Below are positions 17,315 through 25,015 of a DNA stretch of 64,000 bases, one piece after another. The first letter of the stretch is position 1, and each line of letters begins with the position of its first letter. Where the stretch lies: NCBI GenBank assembly GCA_002305075.1, contig DBQC01000026.1:1-64000 (forward strand). The letters run 5' to 3'. The position numbers and the translations under genes are program-made. Source of the DNA: Ruminococcaceae bacterium UBA1404 (GTDB lineage Bacteria > Bacillota > Clostridia > Oscillospirales > Ruminococcaceae). The notes below the pieces were generated by a model. The model saw only the letters and a list, made by a program, of their open reading frames with translations, made no database searches and was not told the origin of the DNA.

Positions 17315-18925
17315 ATGCAATTTAGTCCGGGAATCTACCGCTATCCATCCCTGCGCTCTTCTCTCTATGCCAGCCGTGGCATGGTCTGCGCATCCACGCC
17401 TCAAGCGGCGCAGGCCGGTCTGTCCATTCTGCACAAGGGTGGCAACGCCATCGACGCCGCCGTAGCCGCCGCAGCCACTTTGCCGGTGGTAGAACCCACA
17501 GGTAACGGCATAGGCGGAGACGCCTTTGCGCTTATTTGGAGCGGCGGCCGCCTTTATGGCCTCAACGCCAGCGGCCCGGCCCCCGGCGGGCTTACGGCCG
17601 ACATGATAAGAGCGATGGGCCACACCGAAATGCCCAAATACGGCTGGCTGCCGGTGACCGTGCCGGGCGCCCCGGCGGCTTGGGCTGCCCTTAGCCGGCG
17701 TTTTGGCCGTCTGCCCCTCACCGAGACCATGGCTCCGGCCATTGCCTATGCCGAGGAGGGCTACCCGCTGTCCACCGTGGTGGGCAAACTCTGGCGGCGG
17801 GCTTGGGACAACTTTAGCCATGTCCTCGAGGGCGAGCTTTTCTCCCATTGGTTTGAACACTTTTCCTTAAATGGCCGTCCCCCCGAGGTGGGCGAGATCT
17901 GGCGCAGCCCCCATATGGCCCGAACCCTGCGCTCCATCGCCGAAACCGATGGCAGAAGCTTTTACGAGGGCGAGCTGGCCGAGCGCATCATTGCCTTTGC
18001 CCGCAGCACCGGCGGCTACCTTTCGGCCGACGATCTGGCCGCCTTTAGCTCCAAGTGGGTGGAGCCCATCTCGGTGCGCTACCGGGGCTATGATGTCTGG
18101 GAGATACCCCCCAACGGCCATGGCATTGCGGCACTGATGGCGCTGAACATTCTTGACGGTCTCGAGCTGAATCCCGAGCGGGAGACCGCCCGCAACTACC
18201 ATTTGATGATCGAGGCTGTCAAGCTGGCCCTTACCGATGCCAAAAAGTATGTGGCCGATCCCGCCTATATGACGGTAACTCCCGCCGAACTGCTCAGCCC
18301 GGCCTATGCCGAGGATCGCCGCCGCCTTATTGGCGAGCGGGCACTGCTGCCCGAGCCGGGCCGTCCGGGGGCGGGAGGCACGGTCTACCTCTGCACCGCC
18401 GACCAAGAGGGCAACATGGTGTCCTACATACAGTCCAACTACATGGGCTTTGGATCGGGACTGGTGGTGCCGGAGACCGGTATTGCCCTACACAACCGGG
18501 GCAACAACTTCTCGCTCAGCGAGGATGATCCCAACTGCTACGGTCCGGGCAAGCGGCCCTACCACACCATCATCCCCGGATTTCTCACCCATCAGGGTCG
18601 CCCGGTGGGCCCCTTTGGGGTGATGGGCGGTTTTATGCAGCCGCAGGCCCATGTGCAGGTGGTGTGCAATACCCTAGACTTTGCCTTAAACCCGCAGGAT
18701 ACGCTGAACGCCCCCCGCTGGCAGTGGACACAGGGGCGCAAAATTGATGTGGAGATGTCGGTGCCCGGCCATATATTGCAGGATTTGCTGGCCCGGGGCC
18801 ACGATCTGAATGTGCTGGTGGATCCCGGTCCGGTGGGCAAGGGGCAGATTATTTGGAGGATGGACAACGGCGTACTCTGCGGAGGCACTGAGCCTCGCAC
18901 CGACGGCACGGTTGCCGTTTACTAA
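17315..18925 (+). CDS. ggt: Gamma-glutamyltransferase family protein
   Basis: A 536-residue Ntn-hydrolase-fold enzyme that cleaves or transfers gamma-glutamyl groups, for example from glutathione. The N-terminal half has GGNAIDAAVAAAATLPVVEP and NGIGGDAFALIW. The likely autoprocessing threonine is in GAGGTVYLCTADQEGN near residue 355, splitting large and small subunits. Later segments are NNRGNNFSLSEDDPN-like (HNRGNNFSLSEDDPN) and FGVMGGFMQPQAHVQV. No signal peptide is seen, so a cytoplasmic location is likely, unlike many secreted homologues. ATG follows GGAGG. A GNAT gene follows after 15 bases. Confidence 0.9.
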   Translation: MQFSPGIYRYPSLRSSLYASRGMVCASTPQAAQAGLSILHKGGNAIDAAVAAAATLPVVEPTGNGIGGDAFALIWSGGRLYGLNASGPAPGGLTADMIRAMGHTEMPKYGWLPVTVPGAPAAWAALSRRFGRLPLTETMAPAIAYAEEGYPLSTVVGKLWRRAWDNFSHVLEGELFSHWFEHFSLNGRPPEVGEIWRSPHMARTLRSIAETDGRSFYEGELAERIIAFARSTGGYLSADDLAAFSSKWVEPISVRYRGYDVWEIPPNGHGIAALMALNILDGLELNPERETARNYHLMIEAVKLALTDAKKYVADPAYMTVTPAELLSPAYAEDRRRLIGERALLPEPGRPGAGGTVYLCTADQEGNMVSYIQSNYMGFGSGLVVPETGIALHNRGNNFSLSEDDPNCYGPGKRPYHTIIPGFLTHQGRPVGPFGVMGGFMQPQAHVQVVCNTLDFALNPQDTLNAPRWQWTQGRKIDVEMSVPGHILQDLLARGHDLNVLVDPGPVGKGQIIWRMDNGVLCGGTEPRTDGTVAVY

Positions 18926-18940
18926 TCGGAGGGCGATCTC

Positions 18941-19495
18941 ATGCGCACACTGCAAACCCCCCGGCTGACTTTACGCAGCTGGCGCCTTAGCGACCTGGGC
19001 GATCTGCATGGGTACAGCAAAAACCCCAATGTGGGCCCCGACGCAGGCTGGGAGCCCCACACGAGCAAGGCAGTCTCCCTCGCTGTGCTGTATAGCTTTA
19101 TGAGCAAGGACGAAAGCTGGGCTATGGTGCTGAGAAAGAGCGGGCGGGTCATCGGCTCGGTCAGCCTATCCCGCGACCTCAAACGAGGCGAGGTCAACGC
19201 CTACAACATCGGCTACCATCTGGCCGAGGAGCACTGGGGACAGGGCTATACTACCGAGGCGGTGGAGGTGGTTATCCGTCACACCTTCGAGTATCTGGGC
19301 GCCGAGGTGCTGTCGGTCTCCCACTACCCGCACAATCACCGCTCCCGGCGAGTCATCGAGAAGTGCGGATTTGTGCCCGAGGGAACGCTGCGGCGCGCCT
19401 ATCTGCGGTATGATGGCGCCCTGCTCGACCTTGTGTGCTACTCCATGCTTCGGGAGGAGTACGAGGTGCGCTATGGTGAACAAAACCCAAAATAA
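18941..19495 (+). CDS. GNAT-family N-acetyltransferase (RimJ/RimL type)
   Basis: A 184-residue acetyl-CoA-dependent acyltransferase. It shows the N-terminal LRSWRLSDLGDLHGYSKNPN of the RimJ/RimL group, GYHLAEEHWGQGYTTEAV for motif A (acetyl-CoA binding), and NHRSRRVIEKCGFVPEGTLR at the end. The acceptor could be a ribosomal protein or a small molecule; it cannot be decided here. It lies 15 bases after ggt with GGAGGG before its ATG, so it is probably the second gene of that operon. Confidence 0.88.
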   Translation: MRTLQTPRLTLRSWRLSDLGDLHGYSKNPNVGPDAGWEPHTSKAVSLAVLYSFMSKDESWAMVLRKSGRVIGSVSLSRDLKRGEVNAYNIGYHLAEEHWGQGYTTEAVEVVIRHTFEYLGAEVLSVSHYPHNHRSRRVIEKCGFVPEGTLRRAYLRYDGALLDLVCYSMLREEYEVRYGEQNPK

Positions 19496-19600
19496 GCCCG
19501 GCGCAGGCCCAAATAGGACGGTCTGCGCTGGCGCTGGCAGCCACAGGCTGGTATAATAGTCATAGAACGGCTACCCATTCGATAGAAAGGAGACAGGATT

Positions 19601-20542
19601 ATGCCACTGGTCACCACAACCAAGATGTTTAAAGATGCCTATGCAGGGGGCTATGCCATCGGCGCATTTAATGTCAACAACATGGAGATTGTGCAGGGCA
19701 TTACCGAGGCTGCCGCCCAAACCCGAGCACCGCTGATTTTGCAGGTGTCGGCCGGGGCACGCAAATACGCCAAACATGCATACTTGATGAAGCTGGTGGA
19801 GGCCGCTTTAGAGGACACTGGCCTGCCCATTGCGCTGCATCTCGACCACGGAAACAGCTTTGAGCTTTGCAAAAGCTGCATCGACGGCGGCTTTACCTCG
19901 GTGATGATCGACGGATCCCATTTGCCCTTTGAGGAGAACATTGCCCTAACCCGCCAGGTAGTGGAATATGCCCACGATAAAGGCGTGGTGGTGGAGGGCG
20001 AGCTGGGTCGCTTAGCCGGCATTGAAGACGACATCAATGTTTCGGCCGAGGACTCCTCTTACACCAATCCCGACGAGGTGGAGGAGTTTGTCAGCCGCAC
20101 CGGCGTGGATTCTCTGGCCATCGCTATTGGCACCAGCCATGGCGCCTATAAGTTTAAGCCCGGCCAAAAGCCTCAGCTACGCTTTGACATCCTTGAGGAG
20201 GTTGGACGCCGGCTACCCGGTTTCCCCATTGTGCTGCACGGTGCGTCCTCGGTGATGCCCGAGTATGTGGAGGTTGTAAACCGTTATGGTGGCAATATGC
20301 CCGGCGCTGTGGGTATGCCCGAGGAGATGCTGCGCAAGGCTGCCTCCATGGCCGTGTGCAAAATTAACATCGACTCCGACCTGCGGCTGGCTATGACCGC
20401 TGCCGTGCGCCGCCATTTGGCCGAAAACCCTGAGCATTTTGACCCCCGCCAGTATCTCACCCCCGCTCGGGACGCCATACGGGAGGTTGTTACCCACAAA
20501 ATTAACCATGTTCTGGGCTGTGCGGGCAAGGCCGATTTATAA
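19601..20542 (+). CDS. fba: Class II fructose-bisphosphate aldolase
   Basis: A glycolytic zinc aldolase of 313 residues. The sequence shows GAFNVNNMEIVQGI, the zinc-site segment HLDHGNSFE, VMIDGSHLPFEENI, VVVEGELGRLAGIEDD, TSHGAYKF, LHGASSV and KINIDSDLRLAMT. The ATG has AAAGGAGA upstream and a TATAAT-like box (GGTATAAT at 19551-19558). It stands alone and ends at a strong terminator. Confidence 0.95.
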   Translation: MPLVTTTKMFKDAYAGGYAIGAFNVNNMEIVQGITEAAAQTRAPLILQVSAGARKYAKHAYLMKLVEAALEDTGLPIALHLDHGNSFELCKSCIDGGFTSVMIDGSHLPFEENIALTRQVVEYAHDKGVVVEGELGRLAGIEDDINVSAEDSSYTNPDEVEEFVSRTGVDSLAIAIGTSHGAYKFKPGQKPQLRFDILEEVGRRLPGFPIVLHGASSVMPEYVEVVNRYGGNMPGAVGMPEEMLRKAASMAVCKINIDSDLRLAMTAAVRRHLAENPEHFDPRQYLTPARDAIREVVTHKINHVLGCAGKADL

Positions 20543-20597
20543 TCTCACACATACTAAAACAGCGCAAAAAGTATTTATCTTCATTTAGCGCCGCATA

Positions 20598-20635
20598 AAA
20601 AAGCACCTCGCCATTTTAGAAGCGAGGTGCTTTTT
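20598..20635. terminator. Bidirectional intrinsic terminator
   Basis: AAAAAGCACCTCGC and GCGAGGTGCTTTTT flank a ten-base loop between the converging aldolase and DUF4358 genes. Confidence 0.92.
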
Positions 20636-20645
20636 ACTGAGCGGT

Positions 20646-21101
20646 TTATTTAAGTGCATTGCTAAAAATATCCTGAACATCGGCGTTGGCATTGGTTATG
20701 GCAAACAGCACATAGTCGCCTTTTTGCAGGATGAGCTTGTTGTTAATGCGATTGAGCTCATCGGGAACATAGTTCTCAAAATTGGTGGTCAGGGTCTCAA
20801 CCCGGGTGGCCAGCGCGGTTTTTACGGCGGTGGCGGCGTCGTTGTCCTTGACCTTAAAAATGGCGAATTCGTTGGCCGTAGCGCCCGAACCTGACACATA
20901 GACCACATAGTCCTCCACGCCGGTCTCAGGGAGCAGGTAGAGGTTATCCACCACCGACTCGCTGGCCAAAATCATCTCGTCATCAAAGGTCAGGGTGGCG
21001 AGAATGGTCTCGCTGGTTTTGTGGATGTCCATGCTCTTGCTGCATCCTATCAGCAGCATGAGGGCGGCTGCCAGCAGGATGCCTATTTTTATTTTGCGCA
21101 T
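20646..21101 (-). CDS. DUF4358 lipoprotein
   Basis: A 151-residue exported lipoprotein. The signal peptide MRKIKIGILLAAALMLLIGC ends in a lipobox cysteine (residue 20). The rest fits DUF4358, with YLLPETGVEDYVVYVSGSGA and AIFKVKDNDAATAVKTAL. The function is unknown; such proteins are frequent in Clostridia and sit outside the membrane. ATG has AAGGAAGGAA upstream. It lies 68 bases after an SGNH hydrolase gene on the same strand, so co-transcription is likely. Confidence 0.8.
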   Translation of the reverse strand: MRKIKIGILLAAALMLLIGCSKSMDIHKTSETILATLTFDDEMILASESVVDNLYLLPETGVEDYVVYVSGSGATANEFAIFKVKDNDAATAVKTALATRVETLTTNFENYVPDELNRINNKLILQKGDYVLFAITNANADVQDIFSNALK

Positions 21102-21169
21102 CAGAAGTTCCTTCCTTTCGGTCGCAGTCTAAGAAAGCGTCCTATTTATCTCACGCAGCGGGGCGGCAT

Positions 21170-22102
21170 TCAGGCCGCCTCGACATAGGCGTGGGTTTTA
21201 AGATAGTCAAACCAGGTGGTGTAGCCCGACGAATAGAGGTGAATGCCGTCCGGCGTAGCGCTTTCGGGCATATGGCCTCGCTCGTCCTTAAAGGCCGAGG
21301 CCACATCAAGATACAAGCAGCGCTTTTCTCCGGCCAGTTCCACCAAACGAGCGTTCAGGGCGTCGATGTCGGCATTGTTCATCACGGCCTTATAGCGCTG
21401 GGCATATTTTTCCTCACAGATGGGCAGCACCGACTGAATATAAATCACGCTGTCGGGGCAGAGAGCCCGAACCTCGTCAATAAAGGCTCCGTAGAGAGTT
21501 AGGGTCTGCTCCTCAGACAGATAGCCCACGCCATTGGCTCCCATCATAATATAGATTTTGCCATAGCTATTGCGGGCAAGTGCATCGAGCACGGTGATTT
21601 TGGTGCCGTCCCCGGCGTCGATCACCTGGGCCGTGTTGATGGAGGAGAGGTTGATGCCGGTGGCCGAGAGCACGGTGGCGCCCTCCATGATGTCGTAGAG
21701 CTGGATGCCCATGGTGAGAGAATCGCCGATGAACACCGCATCCTTAAAGTAGTCACTGGTGACCCGCTCGGTCTCGGGAAAGACGATGCCAAAGTAGTCG
21801 GACAGCTCAGAAGGAGCAGGGGGTTCGGGCACATCGGGAGCAGGGGAGGGCTCAGCGGACTGGGACGGTTGGTACGGAACCTCGGGAGCCTCATATTGGC
21901 TGGGGGGTATCTCGGGCGCCGAGGGCGCGATAGGGGCCGGCCCATCTACATGGATGGTCAGACTCTGCCATACCAGCGCCACTCCCAGCGACACCAGCGC
22001 AATGCAGCCCACCGCGATGAGGGGGACCGTCCAGCGCCGCCAGCTCGACCCTCGTTTTATTTTAATGGGCTTATTAAGGGACATGGCGAACATTCGCTCC
22101 AT
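21170..22102 (-). CDS. Membrane-anchored SGNH/GDSL-type hydrolase
   Basis: A 310-residue protein with a short basic N-terminus, one membrane helix (about residues 24-46), a Pro-rich spacer (about 50-95, EIPPSQYEAPEVPYQPSQ) and an extracytoplasmic SGNH domain. Family blocks are AVFIGDSLTMGIQLY (nucleophile serine), MMGANGVGYL (Gly/Asn block) and DGIHLYSSGY (Asp-His). Such enzymes act as esterases, often on acylated wall or surface polysaccharide; the substrate is unknown. The start is uncertain: ATG at 22102, 22093 and 22084 are possible and none has ideal spacing. Confidence 0.82.
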   Translation of the reverse strand: MERMFAMSLNKPIKIKRGSSWRRWTVPLIAVGCIALVSLGVALVWQSLTIHVDGPAPIAPSAPEIPPSQYEAPEVPYQPSQSAEPSPAPDVPEPPAPSELSDYFGIVFPETERVTSDYFKDAVFIGDSLTMGIQLYDIMEGATVLSATGINLSSINTAQVIDAGDGTKITVLDALARNSYGKIYIMMGANGVGYLSEEQTLTLYGAFIDEVRALCPDSVIYIQSVLPICEEKYAQRYKAVMNNADIDALNARLVELAGEKRCLYLDVASAFKDERGHMPESATPDGIHLYSSGYTTWFDYLKTHAYVEAA

Positions 22103-22359
22103 TTCTTTTTATAAAGGTTGTGCTGCACAGCAGGCTGCGTGTAGCCGAGTTGCCACAAGCATCAAGCGATGTGTCCATAACATTCTATGCGGTTTTGCCC
22201 TTCGGCCGGCAGTCGGTGCTGCCATAGGAACATCATGGTCGCACAGTCGCTATTATACAACACATTGTCCATTTTTCAAAGCCTGTCGTGTTTTTTTATA
22301 TTTTGTCGCTTCACGGCAAATTGCATCCAAAAAATGGGTTATACGCTAAGTTATAAACA

Positions 22360-22458
22360 GTTTCCACAGGGTTTTCCACAGCCTAAGGGCTTCCAAGGGC
22401 GCTAACTATGAATGAATGGTGAATAGTCACCGAGTTTTCCACATAGAACTTCTCCACA
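22360..22458 (+). other. Cluster of four DnaA-box-like nonamers
   Basis: Within 100 bases lie GTTTCCACA (22360), TTTTCCACA (22372), TTTTCCACA (22435) and TTCTCCACA (22450), all in the same orientation and each one or two bases from the DnaA consensus TTATCCACA. The surrounding 22103-22550 region has no gene and is AT-richer than its neighbours. No dnaA, dnaN or rpmH is nearby, so this may be a DnaA-titration or regulatory site rather than the origin. Confidence 0.45.
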
Positions 22459-22550
22459 GCTGTCGCCACCAAATATGAAATTTCTATACTTCAAGTCAAC
22501 ACCCCTTCCCAAAGAAAATGTTTGGCCCCAGAGAAAAACCCACCAAGGTC

Positions 22551-22580
22551 TTGACACCGGCGCCACTTAGGTGCTATAAT
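22551..22580 (+). promoter_or_regulatory. Promoter of the tRNA-Leu gene
   Basis: A perfect TTGACA (22551) and perfect TATAAT (22575) are separated by 18 bases and sit 16 bases before the tRNA, as expected for a strong stable-RNA promoter. Confidence 0.85.
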
Positions 22581-22595
22581 CGCTCTTGTTCGTAC

Positions 22596-22679
22596 GCGGT
22601 TGTGCTGGAACTGGCAGACAGGCACGTTTGAGGGGCGTGTGTCTTTGGCGTACGGGTTCAAGTCCCGTCAACCGCACCA
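22596..22679 (+). tRNA. tRNA-Leu (anticodon GAG)
   Basis: The acceptor arms GCGGTTG and CAACCGC pair fully. The anticodon loop TTGAGGG gives GAG, reading CUC and CUU. A long class II variable arm (TGTCTTTGGCGTA) and a T-arm with GGGTTCAAGTCCC are present. CCA is encoded at 22677-22679. The gene borders an integrase remnant and is therefore a likely insertion target. Confidence 0.96.
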
Positions 22680-22684
22680 ATAAG

Positions 22685-22724
22685 AAACCGCATCGGAAAG
22701 CCATTTTTCCGGTGCGGTTTTTTG
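22685..22724. terminator. Terminator after tRNA-Leu
   Basis: AAACCGCATCGGAAA pairs with TTTCCGGTGCGGTTT (one wobble) around a five-base loop and is followed by T6. Confidence 0.9.
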
Positions 22725-22751
22725 CTTTATAACCCACTTTGTAACCCACTT

Positions 22752-22895
22752 TTATTTTGCATTAGAGAATAAAGCATTGAATAATTCATCCAATGCTGCG
22801 GCGGTTTGCTTTCCTTCGCCCTGCACTTCATGCCCATAAACACCAAATGTGTCCATGCTTTTGGAGTGCCCGGGAATGGCACCATTTGCCCCCGG
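22752..22895 (-). pseudogene. C-terminal remnant of a phage-type tyrosine integrase
   Basis: About 48 codons on the minus strand end at TAA 22752. They read GHSKSMDTFGVYGHEVQGEG then TAAALDELFNALFSNAK. The GHSK...YGHE spacing resembles the end of the catalytic region of tyrosine recombinases, where the terminal active-site Tyr would be the Y of VYGH. No catalytic upstream part remains; the sequence before it (about 22896-22960) is not coding. Lying against the tRNA 3' end, it is best read as the scar of an integrated element. Confidence 0.55.
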
Positions 22896-22963
22896 GAAGT
22901 GGTTTGGTCTTACTTATCAGATTAGAATATATAGTCAAGTATATGTGTATAAAAAAGCTATAG

Positions 22964-24442
22964 CTACAAGTTAATGGTTTTAGTTGCAACATTTTCACAA
23001 AAGGCACGGTCATGCTCAACAAATAAAATGTTAGGCTTAAACTGCAGCAATAACTGCTCTATCTGCATACGGGAGATGACATCAATATAATTTAGAGGTT
23101 CGTCCCAAATATGCAGATGCGCTTTTTCGCACAAGCTTTTGGCGATTAATACTTTTTTCTTTTGTCCGCCGCTGAAATTAGCCATGTCCTTATCAAATTG
23201 TGCCCTAGAAAAATCCAGCTTTCGCAAGATAGCTTTGAACAGGCTTTCCTCGATATCGTTTTCTCTTGCAAAGTTTGATAAATCTCCGCTTAAAAACGCT
23301 GTGTCCTGAGAAACATACGAAATTTTAAGGTTGCTTCCAAGTTGCAAATCGCCGCTAAATGGAATGTTCTCACCGCATATCAGCTTGATAATACTTGACT
23401 TGCCGGAACCGTTTTTGCCCTGCAAGGCAATCCTATCGCCTTTTTCAATGGCAAAGGTAACATTTTTGCAGACGGCATTCTCGCCGTAAAAAATCGAGAC
23501 ATCTCGCAGAGAAACAAGTCGGTCCGTATGATATACGGGCTGATTTATTTTAAGAGGTTCTGCGCTTTCAATATTTTTTAGTAGCTTCGATGTTTCCTGC
23601 ACCGCCTTTTGCTGACGAGCCTCTAGCGCCTTTGAACGCTTCATCATCTTCGCAGCCTTATGCCCCACATATCCTCTGTCCGGCTTAATTCCCGAATTTT
23701 TTGTGGCATACTTTGTTTTTTCAACCGTGTTTGACCAGGAGGCCTTTTCTTTAGAAGCACTTTCAAGGCGCTTTATTTCTCTTTTTAGCTTTTTGTTCTC
23801 TGAAAGCTCAAAGTTGTCTTGTCGCTCTTTGTTCATAAGCCAAGACGAAAAGTTGCCTTTTACTACTTCGATATTTGCTTTATTTATAGACAGAACATGG
23901 TCGATACAGCCATCTAAAAACTTTCGGTCATGAGAGACGAGTATAAAGCCTTTTTTACGGTTTAAATAGTCTGCAACAAGCTCTCTGCCTTTCATATCGA
24001 GGTGATTCGTAGGCTCGTCAATTAAAAGAAAATGGTTATCCTTTAAAAATAACGCAGCCAATAATACCTTTGTCCGCTCACCATTCGATAGGGTGTTAAA
24101 TGGACGATATAAAACAGAATCTTCAATCTCCAGAAGCGACAACTCACGCACAAGTTCCCAATAAACATAATTGGGATATACTTCCTGAACTACATCGAGT
24201 GTATCTAAAGTATCATCCTCAACAGCAAATGGGAAATAAGTAAAGTGGGTTGAATGTAAAATTGCACCTTGATACTCATATTTGCCAAGCAGAAGATTTA
24301 GAAATGTGGTTTTGCCTCTGCCGTTTCTTCCTATAAACCCCAACTTCCAATTGGTATCAATTTGGAAGCTGACATCTTCAAAAATATTGTCATAGCTGCC
24401 TTCGTAGGCAAAAGTAAGATTTTGAATACTGATTTGCGACAT
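22964..24442 (-). CDS. ABC-F ribosomal protection protein (Lsa/Vga-like)
   Basis: A soluble 492-residue protein with two ABC ATPase domains and no membrane part. NBD1 has GRNGRGKTT, LSNGERTK and LLIDEPTNHLD. A charged interdomain linker (about 185-300) follows. NBD2 has GKNGSGKSS, FSGGQKKK and IWDEPLNYID. ABC-F proteins of this size bind the ribosomal E site and dislodge lincosamide, streptogramin A, pleuromutilin or related antibiotics. Which drugs apply is set by the linker and cannot be told here. The gene is much AT-richer than its flanks, suggesting transfer. Expression is probably inducible through the leader at 24459-24708. ATG 24442 follows GGGGGA. Confidence 0.9.
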   Translation of the reverse strand: MSQISIQNLTFAYEGSYDNIFEDVSFQIDTNWKLGFIGRNGRGKTTFLNLLLGKYEYQGAILHSTHFTYFPFAVEDDTLDTLDVVQEVYPNYVYWELVRELSLLEIEDSVLYRPFNTLSNGERTKVLLAALFLKDNHFLLIDEPTNHLDMKGRELVADYLNRKKGFILVSHDRKFLDGCIDHVLSINKANIEVVKGNFSSWLMNKERQDNFELSENKKLKREIKRLESASKEKASWSNTVEKTKYATKNSGIKPDRGYVGHKAAKMMKRSKALEARQQKAVQETSKLLKNIESAEPLKINQPVYHTDRLVSLRDVSIFYGENAVCKNVTFAIEKGDRIALQGKNGSGKSSIIKLICGENIPFSGDLQLGSNLKISYVSQDTAFLSGDLSNFARENDIEESLFKAILRKLDFSRAQFDKDMANFSGGQKKKVLIAKSLCEKAHLHIWDEPLNYIDVISRMQIEQLLLQFKPNILFVEHDRAFCENVATKTINL

Positions 24443-24458
24443 TCATGGATCCCCCACA

Positions 24459-24571
24459 TAAAAAAGGTTGCAAGAAAGTTCTTCTCGCAACCCATGCACA
24501 ACAGCAGAATCATGCCGTAGATAAAATAGCAAGTCTACTACTGCAGGTGAAAAAGAATCGGAACTTTCTTG
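24459..24571 (-). promoter_or_regulatory. Transcription attenuator of the ABC-F gene
   Basis: On the minus strand, GGTTGC-gAGAA and TTCT-tGCAACC (24492-24466) form a terminator stem followed by T6, only 17 bases before the gene start. Upstream, CAAGAAAGTTC (24571-24561) is perfectly complementary to GAACTTTCTTG in the 3' half of that terminator (24481-24471). The two structures are therefore mutually exclusive: an antiterminator and a terminator. This is the arrangement of antibiotic-induced ABC-F genes. Confidence 0.8.
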
Positions 24572-24630
24572 TATACAGGCATGGCAAATAAAACTATCTT
24601 ATATTGTTTTTGCATTGCTATGCCTTAGTA

Positions 24631-24651
24631 TTAGCAAGAAAAATTCTTCAT
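24631..24651 (-). CDS. Leader peptide MKNFSC
   Basis: A six-codon open frame, MKNFSC, has GGAG five bases before its ATG. It lies 30 bases downstream of a promoter -10 box and about 60 bases before the antiterminator arm. A ribosome stalled here by a drug could change folding of the attenuator. It is judged by position and ribosome site only. Confidence 0.6.
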   Translation of the reverse strand: MKNFSC

Positions 24652-24680
24652 CTTAACTCCACGCTCCAATAGTTACTTTT

Positions 24681-24708
24681 ATTATAATATTGTATTTATA
24701 TTTTTCAA
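24681..24708 (-). promoter_or_regulatory. Promoter of the ABC-F leader transcript
   Basis: On the minus strand TTGAAA (24708-24703), a 16-base spacer and TATAAT (24686-24681) precede the leader peptide, giving a leader of roughly 230 bases. Confidence 0.7.
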
Positions 24709-24862
24709 CCGATTTGATTAATTCAAGCACTGATATTCTTGCTGTCTGACAATAGATTATGTTTATTTGGCAAACTCTATTTTGGTGACGATGGTACGCA
24801 TTCTGTTTTGCTATTGTCCTTTCTGTTTATAAGAACAACATAAATCGTAGTGTAACGCCTAT

Positions 24863-24896
24863 ACAAGCAGCCCCAGTATCCATGGTGGCTGCTTGT
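24863..24896. terminator. Inverted repeat, possible terminator
   Basis: ACAAGCAGCC and GGCTGCTTGT form a 10-bp perfect stem with a 14-base loop; no long T-run follows. It stands in the otherwise gene-free stretch 24709-24952 between the ABC-F leader and cas3. Confidence 0.4.
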
Positions 24897-24952
24897 GTTA
24901 TGAACATTCCAGATTCGTCCTCGTCGAAATGTGATGAAATATGCCGAAAGTG

Positions 24953-24980
24953 TTGAAAATTTTAAGAAATATAGTAGAAT
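24953..24980 (+). promoter_or_regulatory. Candidate promoter of cas3
   Basis: TTGAAA (24953), a 16-base spacer and TAGAAT (24975) lie 36 bases before the cas3 start. Confidence 0.55.
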
Positions 24981-25015
24981 AGAGTAAATATATTCCATGG
25001 AGAAGGATGACTTTA

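Noticed and set aside
22360..22458. The DnaA-box-like cluster as the chromosomal origin
   Set aside because: No dnaA, dnaN, recF, gyrBA or rpmH order nearby; only a binding-site cluster can be claimed.
22567..22749. 60-codon open frame over tRNA-Leu
   Set aside because: It is the reverse-strand reading of the tRNA gene and its terminator.
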